The notes beneath the pieces are model-generated. The model did not search any database. It was not told where the DNA came from and saw only the letters and a list, made by a program, of their open reading frames with translations. Positions 20,101 to 29,522 of a stretch of DNA of 64,000 nt are shown piece by piece. The translations under genes and the position numbers were made by a program. Source of the DNA: Micromonospora globbae (GTDB lineage: Bacteria; Actinomycetota; Actinomycetes; Mycobacteriales; Micromonosporaceae); NCBI RefSeq assembly GCF_003610785.1, contig NZ_RAQQ01000006.1:248001-312000 (forward strand), read 5' to 3'. The first letter of the stretch is position 1. The number at the start of each line of letters is the position of its first letter.

Positions 20101-20973
20101 TCAGCGCTTGCGGACGGCGTGCCCGCCGAACTGCTGGCGCAGCGCGGCCACCGCCTTCATGGCGGGCGAGTCGTCCTGGCGGGAGGCGAACCGGGCGAAG
20201 AGCGAGGCGGTGATGACGTTCAGCGGTACGGCGAGCCGGACCGCCTCGTCCACCGTCCACCGGCCCTCGCCGGTGTCCTCGGTGTAGCCGCTCAGCTCGG
20301 ACAGGTCCGGGTCCTCGTCGAGCGCGCGGTCGAGCAGGTCGAGCAGCCACGAACGGACGACGGTGCCCTCGCGCCACGACTTGAACACGCCGGGCACGTT
20401 CGTGACCAGCTCGGAGGCGGTCAGCAGCTCGTAGCCCTCGGCGTAGGCGTGCATGAGGCCGTACTCGATGCCGTTGTGCACCATCTTGGCGTAGTGCCCG
20501 GCGCCCACCGGCCCGGCGTGCACGAAGCCGAACTCGCCCTCCGGCTTGAGCGCCTCGAAGATCGGCATGAGCCGGGCGACGTGCTCCTCCGAGCCGCCGA
20601 CCATCAGCGCGTACCCGTTCTGCCGGCCCCAGACGCCGCCGGAGACGCCGACGTCGATGTAGCCGATGCCGCGCGCGTTCAGCCGCTCGGCGCGGGGGGC
20701 GTCGTCGCTGAACCGCGAGTTGCCGCCGTCGATGATGATGTCGCCCTCGCCGAGCACGTCGGCGAGCTCGTCGATGGTCGCGTCGGTGACCCCGGCCGGG
20801 ACCATCACCCAGACCGCGCGCGGCGACTCGAGCTTCTCCGCCAGCTCCGCGAGGGAGGCGACGTCGCTCAGCTCCGCGTTGTGGTCGAAACCGACCACCT
20901 CGTGGCCGGCGGCGCGCAACCGCTCGCGCATGTTGCCGCCCATCCGGCCGAGTCCTACCAGGCCGAGCTGCAT
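20101..20973 (-). CDS. gnd: 6-phosphogluconate dehydrogenase, decarboxylating
   Basis: 290 residues, [15 protein letters not shown] with the GxGxxG nucleotide site. The catalytic region is [19 protein letters not shown] (Lys and Asn-Glu), preceded by [14 protein letters not shown]. The short (about 290-300 residue) form is the GndB-type enzyme, typically NAD-linked, rather than the 470-residue NADP enzyme. It makes ribulose 5-phosphate, CO2 and NADH. Its position between dnaN and recF is a standing feature of actinobacteria. Confidence 0.95.
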   Translation of the reverse strand: MQLGLVGLGRMGGNMRERLRAAGHEVVGFDHNAELSDVASLAELAEKLESPRAVWVMVPAGVTDATIDELADVLGEGDIIIDGGNSRFSDDAPRAERLNARGIGYIDVGVSGGVWGRQNGYALMVGGSEEHVARLMPIFEALKPEGEFGFVHAGPVGAGHYAKMVHNGIEYGLMHAYAEGYELLTASELVTNVPGVFKSWREGTVVRSWLLDLLDRALDEDPDLSELSGYTEDTGEGRWTVDEAVRLAVPLNVITASLFARFASRQDDSPAMKAVAALRQQFGGHAVRKR

Positions 20974-21011
20974 CTGTCCTTACCTCCGGTGCGTGGGTGG
21001 TGCGGGCGCGA

Positions 21012-22145
21012 TCAGCGGGAGACGCGGATCGGCATGATGAGGTAGCGGTACCCGGGCACGACCTCGCCATCCTCGCCCGCGGGAGAAATCACCGCCGGCT
21101 TGAAGGCGTCCACGAACGAGAGCACCGCCGTCTGCGCGCCCAGGTTGGCGAGGCCGTCGATCAGGTACTGCGGGTTGAAGCCGATGGTCAGCGGGTCGCC
21201 GGTGAAGGAGGCCTCCATGGCCTCGCTCGCCCGCGCCTCCTCGGAACCGCCGGCCTCGACGACCAGCCCGTCGGCGCTGAAGCTGAGGAGCACCGGGGTG
21301 GTCCGCTCGGCGACCAGCGCGACGCGCTTGACCACCTCGACCAGGGTGCTGACCGGCACCCGGGCCTCCGCGTTGTGGCTGGCCGGGAAGAGCGACCGCA
21401 CCGGCGGGTAGTTGGCGCCGTCGAGCAGCCGGCTGGTGGTGCGCCGCGTGCCGCCGGCGAGGCCGATCATGCCCTCGCCGGCGCCGCCCGCGGCGAGCGC
21501 CAGCGTGACCTCGCCGCCGAGCGGGCCCAGGGCCTTGGCGGTGTCGTGCAGCGTGCGCGCGGGCACCAGGGCGTTGAGGCTCACGTCGGGGTCGTCCGGG
21601 TTCCACTGGATCTCGCGCAGTGCCAACCGGTAGCGGTCGGTGGCGAGCATGGCCAGGGTGCTGCCGGACAGCTCGATGCGTACGCCGGTCATCATCGGCA
21701 GCGTCTCGTCGCGGCCGGCGGCGACGGCCACCTGGGCGACGGCGGTGGCGAAGGCCGCCGCGTCGACGGTGCCGGCGCTCTCCGGCATCTCCGGCAGGGA
21801 GGGGTAGTCCTCCACGGGCATGGTGGGCAGCGTGAACCGGGCGCTGCCGCAGACCAGTTCGAGGTGGGCGCCAACGGCCGCGATGTCCACCGGCTTGGCC
21901 GGCAGCGCCTTGGTGATCTCGGCGAGGAGGCGACCAGAGACGAGGGCCGCGCCGTCCGCGTCGCCCTGCACCTCGACGGTCACCTGGCTGGAGACCTCGT
22001 AGTCGAAACCGGAAACCTGCAGGTTGCCGTCGGTGACCCGGAGCATGACCCCGGCCAGCACCGGTACGGACGGCCGGTTGGGCAGGCTCTTCGCGGTCCA
22101 GGCCACGGCCTCGGCGAGCGCGTCGCGCTCCACTCGGAACTTCAT
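21012..22145 (-). CDS. dnaN: DNA polymerase III beta sliding clamp
   Basis: 377 residues from ATG 22145 (MKFRVERDALAEAVAWTA); the frame runs 35 codons further but into oriC. Three clamp folds: one starting at residue 1, one near 130, one near 255, ending PGYRYLIMPIRVSR, the typical C-terminal peptide that lines the protein-binding cleft. The ring tethers DNA polymerase and many repair factors to DNA. Confidence 0.98.
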   Translation of the reverse strand: MKFRVERDALAEAVAWTAKSLPNRPSVPVLAGVMLRVTDGNLQVSGFDYEVSSQVTVEVQGDADGAALVSGRLLAEITKALPAKPVDIAAVGAHLELVCGSARFTLPTMPVEDYPSLPEMPESAGTVDAAAFATAVAQVAVAAGRDETLPMMTGVRIELSGSTLAMLATDRYRLALREIQWNPDDPDVSLNALVPARTLHDTAKALGPLGGEVTLALAAGGAGEGMIGLAGGTRRTTSRLLDGANYPPVRSLFPASHNAEARVPVSTLVEVVKRVALVAERTTPVLLSFSADGLVVEAGGSEEARASEAMEASFTGDPLTIGFNPQYLIDGLANLGAQTAVLSFVDAFKPAVISPAGEDGEVVPGYRYLIMPIRVSR

Positions 22146-22299
22146 CAATGCCTCCGCGTCGACGTCGACGACAACTCTCTCATGCCGACCGCTGCCTGCC
22201 GACCCGCCCGACGGTGCGGGTACCTCTCGCACCTTAGGGCGCGGGGGCATCGGCTGTGCGCCCGACCCCGTGTCGGGCGCTGCCGCTCACCGCTGCTGC

Positions 22300-22850
22300 G
22301 GCAGCGTCCGGCCCGATCCACAGAAAGTCCAACGGTGATGATTGGTTTTTGTTCTTTCAGAAGAGATAACTCATCGTCTTCATCGCACCTGTGCAAACTG
22401 TGGAGAACCGGCGTCTGCGCAGGTGAGACAGGTTATCCACCGGTGTGGTCGCTGTGGAGAACCAGGGGGTCAACCCGTGTCCCGGTCCACAGGCCCGCTC
22501 CGCCCACATCGTTGTCCACCGTCGTCCACCGGTTGTCCACCGGAAATCCACCGACTTTCTCCCCAGGCCTGTGGACCGTTCGGATCGTCACGTTCGCCGT
22601 CATCCCCAGAACCTTCAACAGCTCGCCCACAGGCCGGTCCCCGTCGGTGGATGACCGGACCCGTTGTCCCCACCCGTCCACACACCGTCCCCAGGAGTTG
22701 TCCACAGCCTGTGGGTGACGGCGGGCGGACGGACCGTAGTTATCCACCGACGGTGGACAACGGGATGTGGACAACGACCGTGGGCGGTGGATGGACACGG
22801 TCCGATCCTGGAGGCTCGACCGGCTCGAGGGTCAAGGTGTGGAGAACGAG
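22300..22850. other. Chromosomal replication origin oriC (dnaN-dnaA intergenic)
   Basis: The 780-bp gap 22146-22925 has no gene. Boxes read from sequence: TGTGGAGAA 22399, 22453 and 22838; TTATCCACC 22433 and 22740; TTGTCCACC 22512 and 22533; TGTGGACCG 22570; TTGTCCACA 22698; GGTGGACAA 22752; TGTGGACAA 22766; plus weaker ATCCAC/GTCCAC sites. They lie in both orientations. An AT-rich stretch at about 22335-22378 (GATTGGTTTTTGTTCTTTC) is unlike the rest of this GC-rich region and is the best duplex-unwinding candidate. No perfect TTATCCACA was seen inside. Confidence 0.95.
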
Positions 22851-22852
22851 AA

Positions 22853-22873
22853 GGCCCCGCCGTGGGCGGGGCC
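22853..22873 (-). terminator. dnaA transcription terminator hairpin
   Basis: GGCCCCGCC (22853-22861), loop GTG, and GGCGGGGCC (22865-22873). On the minus strand it follows the dnaA stop by 53 bases and is trailed by TTCTCGTT, a weak U-tract. Confidence 0.7.
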
Positions 22874-22925
22874 GGGGAGAGGCGCCCCGGCAGCGGCCGG
22901 GTCGCGGGGCGTGCGGGCGTACGCC

Positions 22926-24725
22926 TCAGGTGTTCTGCTTGATCCGGTTGGTCAGCTCGGCGATCTGGTTGTAGAGCGAGCGGCGCTCGGCCATCTGCTG
23001 CCGGATCCTGCGGTCGGCGTGCATGACGGTGGTGTGGTCCCGGCCGCCGAACGCCTGCCCGATGCGCGGCAGCGAGAGGTCGGTCAGCTCCCGGCACAGG
23101 TACATGGCGACCTGGCGGGCGTTGACGAGGACCCGGGAGCGGGAGTGCCCGCGCAGGTCCTCCAGGCTCACCCCGAAGTAGTCGGCCGTGGAGACCATGA
23201 TCTGGTCGGCGGTGATCTCCGGCCCGGCGCCGTCCGGGATGAAGTCCCTCAGCACCTCCTCGGCCAGCGACAGCTCGACCGTGGACCGGGTGAGGCTCGC
23301 GAACGCCGTCACCCGGATCAGCGCGCCCTCGAGTTCGCGGATCGAGTTCGACACCCGCGAGGCGATGAACTCCAGCACGTCCGGAGGCGCGAAGAGCCGC
23401 TCCTGCGCCGCCTTCTTCTGCAGGATCGCGATCCGGGTCTCCAGGTCGGGCGGCTGGATGTCGGCGAGCAGGCCCCACTCGAACCGGGTCCGCAGCCGGT
23501 CCTCCAGGGTCGCCAGCTGCTTCGGGGAGCGGTCGGAGGTGATGACGATCTGCTTGTTGGCGTTGTGCAGCGTGTTGAACGTGTGGAAGAACTCCTCCTG
23601 CGTCCGCTCCCGGTTCTCCAGGAACTGGATGTCGTCGATCAGGAGGATGTCCACGTCCCGGTAGCGCCGCTGGAACGCGCTGGTCTTGTCGTCCCGCAGC
23701 GAGTTGATGAAGTCGTTGGTGAACTCCTCGGTCGAGACGTACCGGACCGAGCGGGCGTTGCCGAGCGTCGTGGCGTAGTGGCCGATGGCGTGCAGCAGGT
23801 GGGTCTTGCCCAGCCCGGAGCTGCCGTAGATGAACAGCGGGTTGTACGCCTTCGCCGGCGACTCGGCCACGGCGACCGCGGCGGCGTGCGCGAACCGGTT
23901 GGACGAGCCGATGACGAACGTCTCGAACATGTACTTGGGGTTGAGCCGGTTGCCGCCGGTGTCGGCGCCGGGCAGCCGGCGCTCGTCCCGCAGACCGGGC
24001 CGGTGGTCGGCGCCGCCGCGGCCGGGGCCGCTGTCCGTCCCGCCGTCACGCGGAAGCGCCCGGATCACGTGCTGGTCGCGCGGTGACCCGCTGTCCTCCC
24101 GGTAGCGGGACTCGAACGGCCGGGCGTCCGGACCCGGCGGGTCGAGGCGGGCGGCCTGCTCGTCGAAGCCCCGCCGCTCGGGCGCCGGGCGGGGCGCCGG
24201 CGGCGGCTCGGCGAAGGCGGCGCTGAAGAGCGTCTCCTGCGCGTCCCCGGGGGCGGGGTGGCCGAGTTCCGGGCGGCGTGGGTCGGCGAACGAGGGCGCG
24301 GGCTCGGCCACGCGGCCGGGGCGCGGCTGCTCGGGGATCGCCAGCTCCGGCCGGGCGGCCCCGGCCGGCTCGTCGAGGAGGGTGGGCGCGTCGGTCTCCG
24401 GGCCGGCCGGCCCCGGCTCGGGGGCGGCCCGGTAGACGGTTCCGGCGGGTCGGCCCGTCGGGTCCTCGGCCACCCGGACGGTGACCGCCACCTGGATCGG
24501 CCGGCCCAGCCGGCGCGTGAGGGCCTCCGTGATCGCCGGACGCAGCCGCGACTCGATCACGTCCCGGGTGAAGGCGTCCGGGACGGAGAGCAGCGCGGTG
24601 TCCTCGACGATGGCGCGCAGCCGGGTCAGGCGGAGGTAGGCCCGTTGCTGCGCGGAGATGATCTCGTCGGCGAGCTCGTCCGTCGTCGCCGTCCACACCG
24701 CGGCAAGGTCGGTCGTACCGGCCAC
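22926..24725 (-). CDS. dnaA: Chromosomal replication initiator DnaA
   Basis: 599 residues from GTG 24725 ([15 protein letters not shown]), with GAGGGGGTGG eight bases upstream; the frame extends to 24848 but without homology. Domain I about 1-95, long Pro/Gly-rich linker domain II about 95-260, AAA+ domain III with Walker [10 protein letters not shown] and LLIDDIQF, and domain IV helix-turn-helix with [22 protein letters not shown] long domain II is usual in Streptomyces-like actinobacteria. It binds the adjacent oriC boxes. Confidence 0.98.
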   Translation of the reverse strand: MAGTTDLAAVWTATTDELADEIISAQQRAYLRLTRLRAIVEDTALLSVPDAFTRDVIESRLRPAITEALTRRLGRPIQVAVTVRVAEDPTGRPAGTVYRAAPEPGPAGPETDAPTLLDEPAGAARPELAIPEQPRPGRVAEPAPSFADPRRPELGHPAPGDAQETLFSAAFAEPPPAPRPAPERRGFDEQAARLDPPGPDARPFESRYREDSGSPRDQHVIRALPRDGGTDSGPGRGGADHRPGLRDERRLPGADTGGNRLNPKYMFETFVIGSSNRFAHAAAVAVAESPAKAYNPLFIYGSSGLGKTHLLHAIGHYATTLGNARSVRYVSTEEFTNDFINSLRDDKTSAFQRRYRDVDILLIDDIQFLENRERTQEEFFHTFNTLHNANKQIVITSDRSPKQLATLEDRLRTRFEWGLLADIQPPDLETRIAILQKKAAQERLFAPPDVLEFIASRVSNSIRELEGALIRVTAFASLTRSTVELSLAEEVLRDFIPDGAGPEITADQIMVSTADYFGVSLEDLRGHSRSRVLVNARQVAMYLCRELTDLSLPRIGQAFGGRDHTTVMHADRRIRQQMAERRSLYNQIAELTNRIKQNT

Positions 24726-24851
24726 CGTCGTGCCACCCCCTCGCCTCTGCTCCCCGGCCGCCGCTGTCTGCCAGCCGGCCGTCCCGGGCCCGCCGGGTTC
24801 CCGCGGGTGGCGCACCACCACCCGAACGGCCGACCGGTCGTCGTCCACAAG

Positions 24852-24860
24852 TTATCCACA
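24852..24860 (+). promoter_or_regulatory. Perfect DnaA box upstream of dnaA
   Basis: TTATCCACA about 127 bp upstream of the dnaA start, with a CGTCCACAA variant just before it (24842-24850). Placed for autoregulation of dnaA. Confidence 0.75.
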
Positions 24861-25154
24861 GCCTGTGTACCGACCGATTGTGGCCGTTCGTCGGACGCGG
24901 GTGGGACCTGCCCCCTGCCTAACGGGCGCTGAAGCGGGTACACCGTGCCGAACGATTCACTACCTTGTCCGGTCTTGCCGGTCGACTCCTGCCGGTCGAC
25001 GACGACTGGCTCCCCCCGACGCCGACCGCAATCGGGCACGGTAACAGCGTTGTCCCTGAGCCATCAACCGCCGACGCGGCCCGGCCGTTGTCGGCATGAG
25101 TGAAAACCGCCGCTCCGGTCGTCGGCGCGTCCGGCTGGACCCGGGCTGCACTGT

Positions 25155-25183
25155 TTGACGGCCATTGCCCCCCTGCGTAGGCT
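25155..25183 (+). promoter_or_regulatory. rpmH operon promoter
   Basis: -35 TTGACG (25155-25160), 17-bp spacer, -10 TAGGCT (25178-25183), matching actinobacterial housekeeping sigma preferences. It would drive rpmH-rnpA-yidD-yidC. Confidence 0.6.
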
Positions 25184-25367
25184 GGAGCGGCTGCTCTCAC
25201 GCCCTCTGCTAGGGTGATGGGTGCTTGCTGTCCGCACTCGCCCCCGGCATCCCCGGCGGGCCGCGTCGCCGGGCAGCGCCGATCGGAGGCCACCGTCCAG
25301 TGGCCTGGACCACCACACTTCCCCGGTCCGGACGGGCCCTGGGGCGTACGACAACGGAGAGCCTGAC

Positions 25368-25505
25368 GTGAGCAAGCGCACCTACCAGCCGAACAACCGC
25401 CGGCGCGCCAAGACCCACGGCTTCCGGCTGCGCATGCGCACCCGGGCCGGGCGCGCCATCCTCTCGACCCGTCGCGCCAAGGGCCGCGCCCGCCTGTCGG
25501 CCTGA
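25368..25505 (+). CDS. rpmH: 50S ribosomal protein L34
   Basis: 45 residues from GTG 25368: [18 protein letters not shown], with the family end [16 protein letters not shown] lies nine bases upstream. First gene of the conserved rpmH-rnpA-yidD-yidC-jag-rsmG run on the right arm of oriC. Confidence 0.98.
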   Translation: MSKRTYQPNNRRRAKTHGFRLRMRTRAGRAILSTRRAKGRARLSA

Positions 25506-25542
25506 GGCCGAGCGGGCAGGTCCGGGGGGACGTGGGGCAGTC

Positions 25543-25956
25543 GTGCTGGCGGCCGCGCAGCGACTGCGGCGCAGCACCGACTTCGCCGCAGCGGTCCGGG
25601 GTGGCCGACGCGCCGGCCGTGGGGCCGTCGTCGTGCACCTGACACTGCCCGCCGCCCCCGGGTCCTCGACACCGACATCGCCGGAGCCGGCGCGGGACAC
25701 CGGTGCGGAGCAGCCCTCCGCGCCGACCCGCGCCGGCTTCGTCGTGTCCAAGGCCGTCGGGCCCGCCGTGGTCCGTAACCGGGTCCGTCGCCGGCTGCGG
25801 CACCTCGTCCGCGAGCGGCTGGGGCAGCTGCCGGCCGGCAGTACCCTGGTCGTCCGAGCCCTGCCGGCGGCCGCCGACGCGAGCTACCAGCGGCTCGGCG
25901 CCGACCTGGACGCGGCGCTCGCCGCGGCCCGGGCAGGCCGGGGGCGACGCCGATGA
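25543..25956 (+). CDS. rnpA: Ribonuclease P protein component
   Basis: 137 residues, GTG start ([21 protein letters not shown]). The RNA-binding signature is [20 protein letters not shown] near residue 75. An insertion rich in Pro, Ser and Thr (about 38-62) separates the N-terminal strand from the body, longer than in E. coli. It assists the M1-like RNA in 5' tRNA maturation. The stop overlaps yidD by ATGA. Confidence 0.97.
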   Translation: MLAAAQRLRRSTDFAAAVRGGRRAGRGAVVVHLTLPAAPGSSTPTSPEPARDTGAEQPSAPTRAGFVVSKAVGPAVVRNRVRRRLRHLVRERLGQLPAGSTLVVRALPAAADASYQRLGADLDAALAAARAGRGRRR

Positions 25957-26246
25957 GCACCGGCCCCGCCTTCCCCCAGCCCAGCAGCGCGGCCGCCCGT
26001 GTGCTGAGCGGGCCCATCATCGCGTACCGTCGGTGGATAAGCCCGGCACTGCCGGCCCGCTGTCGGTTCTACCCGTCGTGCAGTGCGTACGCCCTCGAGG
26101 CGGTGGCCCGGCACGGCGCGGTCCGCGGAGCCGGCCTCGCGGTCCGGCGGCTGCTGCGCTGCCACCCCTTCCACCCAGGTGGACATGACCCGGTGCCGGA
26201 GCCGGGCGGTCGCCGCCGTGCCGATGTGACTGGAGCTCCGAATTGA
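25953..26246 (+). CDS. yidD: Membrane protein insertion efficiency factor YidD
   Basis: 97 residues with the family core [23 protein letters not shown] and [20 protein letters not shown] overlap with rnpA and TTGA overlap with yidC show translational coupling. Small amphipathic inner-face protein that helps YidC insert membrane proteins. Confidence 0.96.
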   Translation: MSTGPAFPQPSSAAARVLSGPIIAYRRWISPALPARCRFYPSCSAYALEAVARHGAVRGAGLAVRRLLRCHPFHPGGHDPVPEPGGRRRADVTGAPN

Positions 26247-27223
26247 GTCTCGACTGGATCTACTACGCGATTTCGTGGATCCTGCTGACCTGGCACTCGG
26301 CCTGGGACGCCATCGGAGTGCCGGTCGACGCCGTGATCGGCACGAACTTCGCCTGGATCCTGGCCATCGTCTTCCTGGTGGTCACCGTCCGGGTGATCCT
26401 GTTCCCGATCTTCGTCAAGCAGATCAAGTCGCAGCGCGCCATGCAGGCGCTGCAGCCGAAGGTCAAGGAGCTGCAGGAGAAGCACAAGGGTGACCGGGAG
26501 ACGCTCCAGAAGGAGATGATGGAGCTCTACCGGAAGGAAAAGGCCAACCCGCTCATGGGCTGCCTTCCGATGTTCCTCCAGATCCCCGTCTTCCTGGGCC
26601 TCTTCCACGTGCTCCGCCGGCTCGACCCGGCCAAGCAGGCCAAGACCCTCTACGGCTGGTCGGTCGAGCAGTTCGACAGCGCCTCCAGCGCCAAGCTCTT
26701 CACGGCGCCGATCGCCGGCAAGTTCGGCTCCACCGCCGACGAGCTGGCCCGGCTCAACGCCAACGGCACCACCGTCAAGATCATCGCCGGCGTCCTGGTC
26801 CTCGTGATGATGGGCACCACGTACCTCACCAGCCGCCAGATGATCCTCAAGACCGGTTGGGCCGAGGACCCGCAGCAGCGGATGATCCAGCGCCTGATGC
26901 TCTACGGCATCCCGCTGTCGCTGCTCATCTCCGGCGCGATCTTCCCGATCGGCGTGATCATCTACTGGGTCACCAACAACCTCTTCACCCTCGGCCAGCA
27001 GCAGTGGGTGCTCCGCAAGTACCCGCCGCCGGCCACCGCCACCAGCAAGGCCACGTCGGGGGCCCGGAACCCGGTGCAGCCGGCCAAGACGGGTGCCCTG
27101 TTCGGGCGCAAGCCGGCCCCGCAGCCGCCGGCGAAGGCGACCACTCCGAAGGTCGCCGCGCCGAAGCCGGGCGCCAAGCCCGTGAACCCGAAGAAGGGCC
27201 GCCCCGCCAAGCGGCGTGGCTAG
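26243..27223 (+). CDS. yidC: Membrane protein insertase YidC
   Basis: 326 residues from TTG 26243 within the TTGA overlap. Membrane segments at about 5-25, 38-60, 105-125, 185-210 and 225-250. The conserved hydrophilic-groove Arg is in [21 protein letters not shown]; a coiled cytoplasmic hairpin ([24 protein letters not shown]) follows and [14 protein letters not shown] is the family motif. The basic Pro/Lys tail (about 270-326) suits ribosome contact. Gram-positive type without the large periplasmic domain. Confidence 0.97.
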   Translation: MSLDWIYYAISWILLTWHSAWDAIGVPVDAVIGTNFAWILAIVFLVVTVRVILFPIFVKQIKSQRAMQALQPKVKELQEKHKGDRETLQKEMMELYRKEKANPLMGCLPMFLQIPVFLGLFHVLRRLDPAKQAKTLYGWSVEQFDSASSAKLFTAPIAGKFGSTADELARLNANGTTVKIIAGVLVLVMMGTTYLTSRQMILKTGWAEDPQQRMIQRLMLYGIPLSLLISGAIFPIGVIIYWVTNNLFTLGQQQWVLRKYPPPATATSKATSGARNPVQPAKTGALFGRKPAPQPPAKATTPKVAAPKPGAKPVNPKKGRPAKRRG

Positions 27224-27438
27224 TTGGTGGTACGGGCCGCCGCGGGAGACCGCCGGCGGCCCGTTCCGCACCGTGCCGCCGCCGTACGGCCGGCGCCGGG
27301 CGGAACACCCCGCGCGTGGCGCGGCCACGGGCGACACTGCCCGTACAGACGTGCCCGCGGGCACCGGCGACCTCCCGCCGGGGCTCCGGGAGACCAACGG
27401 ACCCGACGGTCCGGCCGAGCGACTACGGAGATGAGACC

Positions 27439-28041
27439 GTGACGGACACCAGCATCCCCCGCGCCGACGAGTCCCTGGACGAGGAGGGGACCGAGCCGAT
27501 CGAGGCGAGCGACGACACCGAGGCCGAGCTCGAGGCCGAGGAGGCCGAAGAGGGCGGCCGGGAGAAGACGGCCCCGGCCGAGAACGACCTCTTCCGGCAG
27601 AGCGAGATCGCCGCCGACTACGTGGAGGGGCTGCTCGACATCCTCGACTACGACGGCGACATCGACGAGCTGGTCTCCGGTGGCCGTCCGGTCGTCGAGG
27701 TCGTCGGCGCCCGGCTCCAGAACCTGGTGGGTCAGCGCGGCGCCACCCTGGAGGCGCTCCAGGAACTCGCCCGGCTCGCCGTCTTCCGGCAGACCGGCTC
27801 GCCGAGCCGGCTGCTGCTCGACGTCGGCGGCTACCGCGCCACCCGCCGCAAGGAACTCGCCGCCGTGGCCCGCAACGCCGTGGAGAAGGTGAAGGAGTAC
27901 GGCGAACCGATCCGGCTCGAGCCGATGTCCGCCTTCGAGCGCAAGTGCGTGCACGACGTGGTCAACGCGATCGCCGGGGTGGAGAGCGAGTCGGAGGGTG
28001 TCGAGCCGAACCGGCGCGTCGTCGTCCGGCCGGTGGACTGA
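27439..28041 (+). CDS. jag: KH-R3H RNA-binding protein Jag/KhpB
   Basis: 200 residues from GTG 27439 with ACGGAG eight bases upstream. The acidic N-terminal 50 residues are disordered; then a KH-like domain with the [12 protein letters not shown] loop (about 95-110) and an R3H domain ending [12 protein letters not shown] (Arg-x3-His). The usual Jag_N domain is missing or unrecognisable, as in other actinobacteria. RNA-binding partner of KhpA that affects cell-wall and division gene expression in Gram-positives. Confidence 0.92.
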   Translation: MTDTSIPRADESLDEEGTEPIEASDDTEAELEAEEAEEGGREKTAPAENDLFRQSEIAADYVEGLLDILDYDGDIDELVSGGRPVVEVVGARLQNLVGQRGATLEALQELARLAVFRQTGSPSRLLLDVGGYRATRRKELAAVARNAVEKVKEYGEPIRLEPMSAFERKCVHDVVNAIAGVESESEGVEPNRRVVVRPVD

Positions 28042-28045
28042 CCGG

Positions 28046-29233
28046 GTGACCCACGACGACACCGCGGCCGGCGCCGCGACCGGCCCGGGTGGCACCTCAC
28101 CCGGGCCGTCGGCTGTCCGGCCCGGGCGTGAGGCGCGGGCTGAGCAGCCGGCCCGCGGGGCGTCTGGCGACCGGCAAGGGCCGGGGGCGTCGGGTGCCCG
28201 GTCTGCCGGTCGCTCGGGGCGTGAGGCACCGGGTGATCGGGCTGCCGGTCGCTCGGGGCGTGGGGCGTCGGGTGATCGGGCTGCCGGTCGCTCGGGGCGT
28301 GGGGCGTCGGGTGATCGGGCTGTCGGTCGCTCGGGGCGTGGGGCGTCGGGTGATCGGGCTGTCGGTCGCTCGGGGCGTGGGGCGTCGGGTGATCGGGCTG
28401 TCGGTCGCTCGGGGCGTGGGGCGTCGGGTGATCGGGCTGCCGGTCGCTCGGGCGGTCCCCCCGTGGCCGCTTCGCCGGCCGCCTCGGACGGGACTTCCGC
28501 TCCCGATCCGGCCGACGCGACCTTGCCGCCGGAACTGGCCGGCGCGGCCCGCGCCCTGTTCGGTGACCGTATCGACCTCGCCGCCGCGTACGCCGAACTG
28601 CTGGCGACCGACGGCGTGGTGCGGGGCCTCATCGGTCCCCGCGAGGCACCCCGGATCTGGGACCGGCACCTGCTGAACTGTGCGGCGGTGGCCGAGCGGA
28701 TCCCGGAGGGGGCCGAGGTGCTGGATGTCGGCTCCGGCGCCGGCCTGCCCGGCCTGGTGTTGGCCATCGCCCGCCCGGACCTGGCCGTCACCCTCATCGA
28801 GCCGCTCGCCCGCCGCACCTCGTTCCTCGTCGAGGCCGTGGACCGGCTCGGCCTTGCCGGGACCGTCCGCGTGTTCCGCGGCCGGGCCGAGGAGGCCGCA
28901 ACGGGGACGGACGACTCCGGCCCGCTCCGGGGGGACGTCGTTACCGCCCGTGCCGTGGCCCCACTGGACCGCCTCGCCGCGTGGTGCCTACCGCTCGCCG
29001 TGCCGCACGGGCGGCTCGTCGCGCTCAAGGGCGCCTCGGTGGCCGACGAGATCGCCGAGCACGCGGCCACGGTGGCGAAGCTCGGCGGCGGGGAGCCCAC
29101 CGTGCACCGGTGCGGCGTCGGCGTCATCGAACCACCCACCACGGTCGTGGAGGTCGTCCGGGAACGGGTCGTGGCTCCCGCACGCGCGTCCGCGCGCCGG
29201 AAGTCCCGGGGTGGTCGTACGCGTCGGCGTTGA
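28046..29233 (+). CDS. rsmG: 16S rRNA (guanine527-N7)-methyltransferase with repeat-bearing N-terminal extension
   Basis: 395 residues from GTG 28046. The methyltransferase occupies about 160-395: [16 protein letters not shown], the SAM loop [21 protein letters not shown] and [15 protein letters not shown]. The first 155 or so residues are an extra, disordered region of 13-residue repeats ([13 protein letters not shown]) absent from ordinary RsmG of about 210-250 residues. A later start (for example TTG near 28523) would remove it; the frame stays open and codon-typical throughout. It modifies G527 in the 530 loop of 16S rRNA. Confidence 0.93.
   Translation: MTHDDTAAGAATGPGGTSPGPSAVRPGREARAEQPARGASGDRQGPGASGARSAGRSGREAPGDRAAGRSGRGASGDRAAGRSGRGASGDRAVGRSGRGASGDRAVGRSGRGASGDRAVGRSGRGASGDRAAGRSGGPPVAASPAASDGTSAPDPADATLPPELAGAARALFGDRIDLAAAYAELLATDGVVRGLIGPREAPRIWDRHLLNCAAVAERIPEGAEVLDVGSGAGLPGLVLAIARPDLAVTLIEPLARRTSFLVEAVDRLGLAGTVRVFRGRAEEAATGTDDSGPLRGDVVTARAVAPLDRLAAWCLPLAVPHGRLVALKGASVADEIAEHAATVAKLGGGEPTVHRCGVGVIEPPTTVVEVVRERVVAPARASARRKSRGGRTRRR
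28208..28452 (+). repeat. 39-bp tandem repeat in rsmG
   Basis: Six full copies of a 39-bp unit beginning GGTCGCTCGGGGCGT start at 28208, 28247, 28286, 28325, 28364 and 28403, with a partial seventh from 28442. The first copy is slightly diverged; others differ at the Ala/Val codon. Being a multiple of three, copy number can vary without breaking the frame. Confidence 0.95.
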
Positions 29234-29522
29234 CGATCGCGGTGCTTCGCGACCCCCAACGCCATTCCGGGCATCGCGGCTCTCTCGTTGTACCGGTGGT
29301 TCCCCTGTGAATCCGTGCGGGCGGAGGGAAGGATGAGAACCCGACGTGGACCCGCCGCGCCCGTCCGCCGTAGGCTGGCCGCGCGTCGATAGTGTGGAGC
29401 GGGCGGCGACCGACGTGACGGTTCCGGCCGCTTCCCCCGGCCGCAGGCACCGCGGGAGGCGTGCGCGGGCGTGGCCAGTTGACGGGTGCGGACCGACCAT
29501 CCGAAGCGGGCAGGGATGACAG

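Larger units (their letters stand above)
24726..25367. promoter_or_regulatory. 642-bp dnaA/rpmH divergent intergenic region
   Basis: No gene seen. It holds the dnaA leader and autoregulatory DnaA box on one side and, on the other, a plausible rpmH promoter: TTGACG at 25155-25160 and TAGGCT at 25178-25183 with 17-bp spacing. A second possible -10, TAGGGT at 25210, lacks a good -35. The rpmH leader is therefore about 175 nt. Confidence 0.65.

Noticed and set aside
28208..28452. CRISPR array
   Set aside because: Units are contiguous 39-bp tandem repeats without unique spacers, in frame within rsmG, and no cas gene is present.
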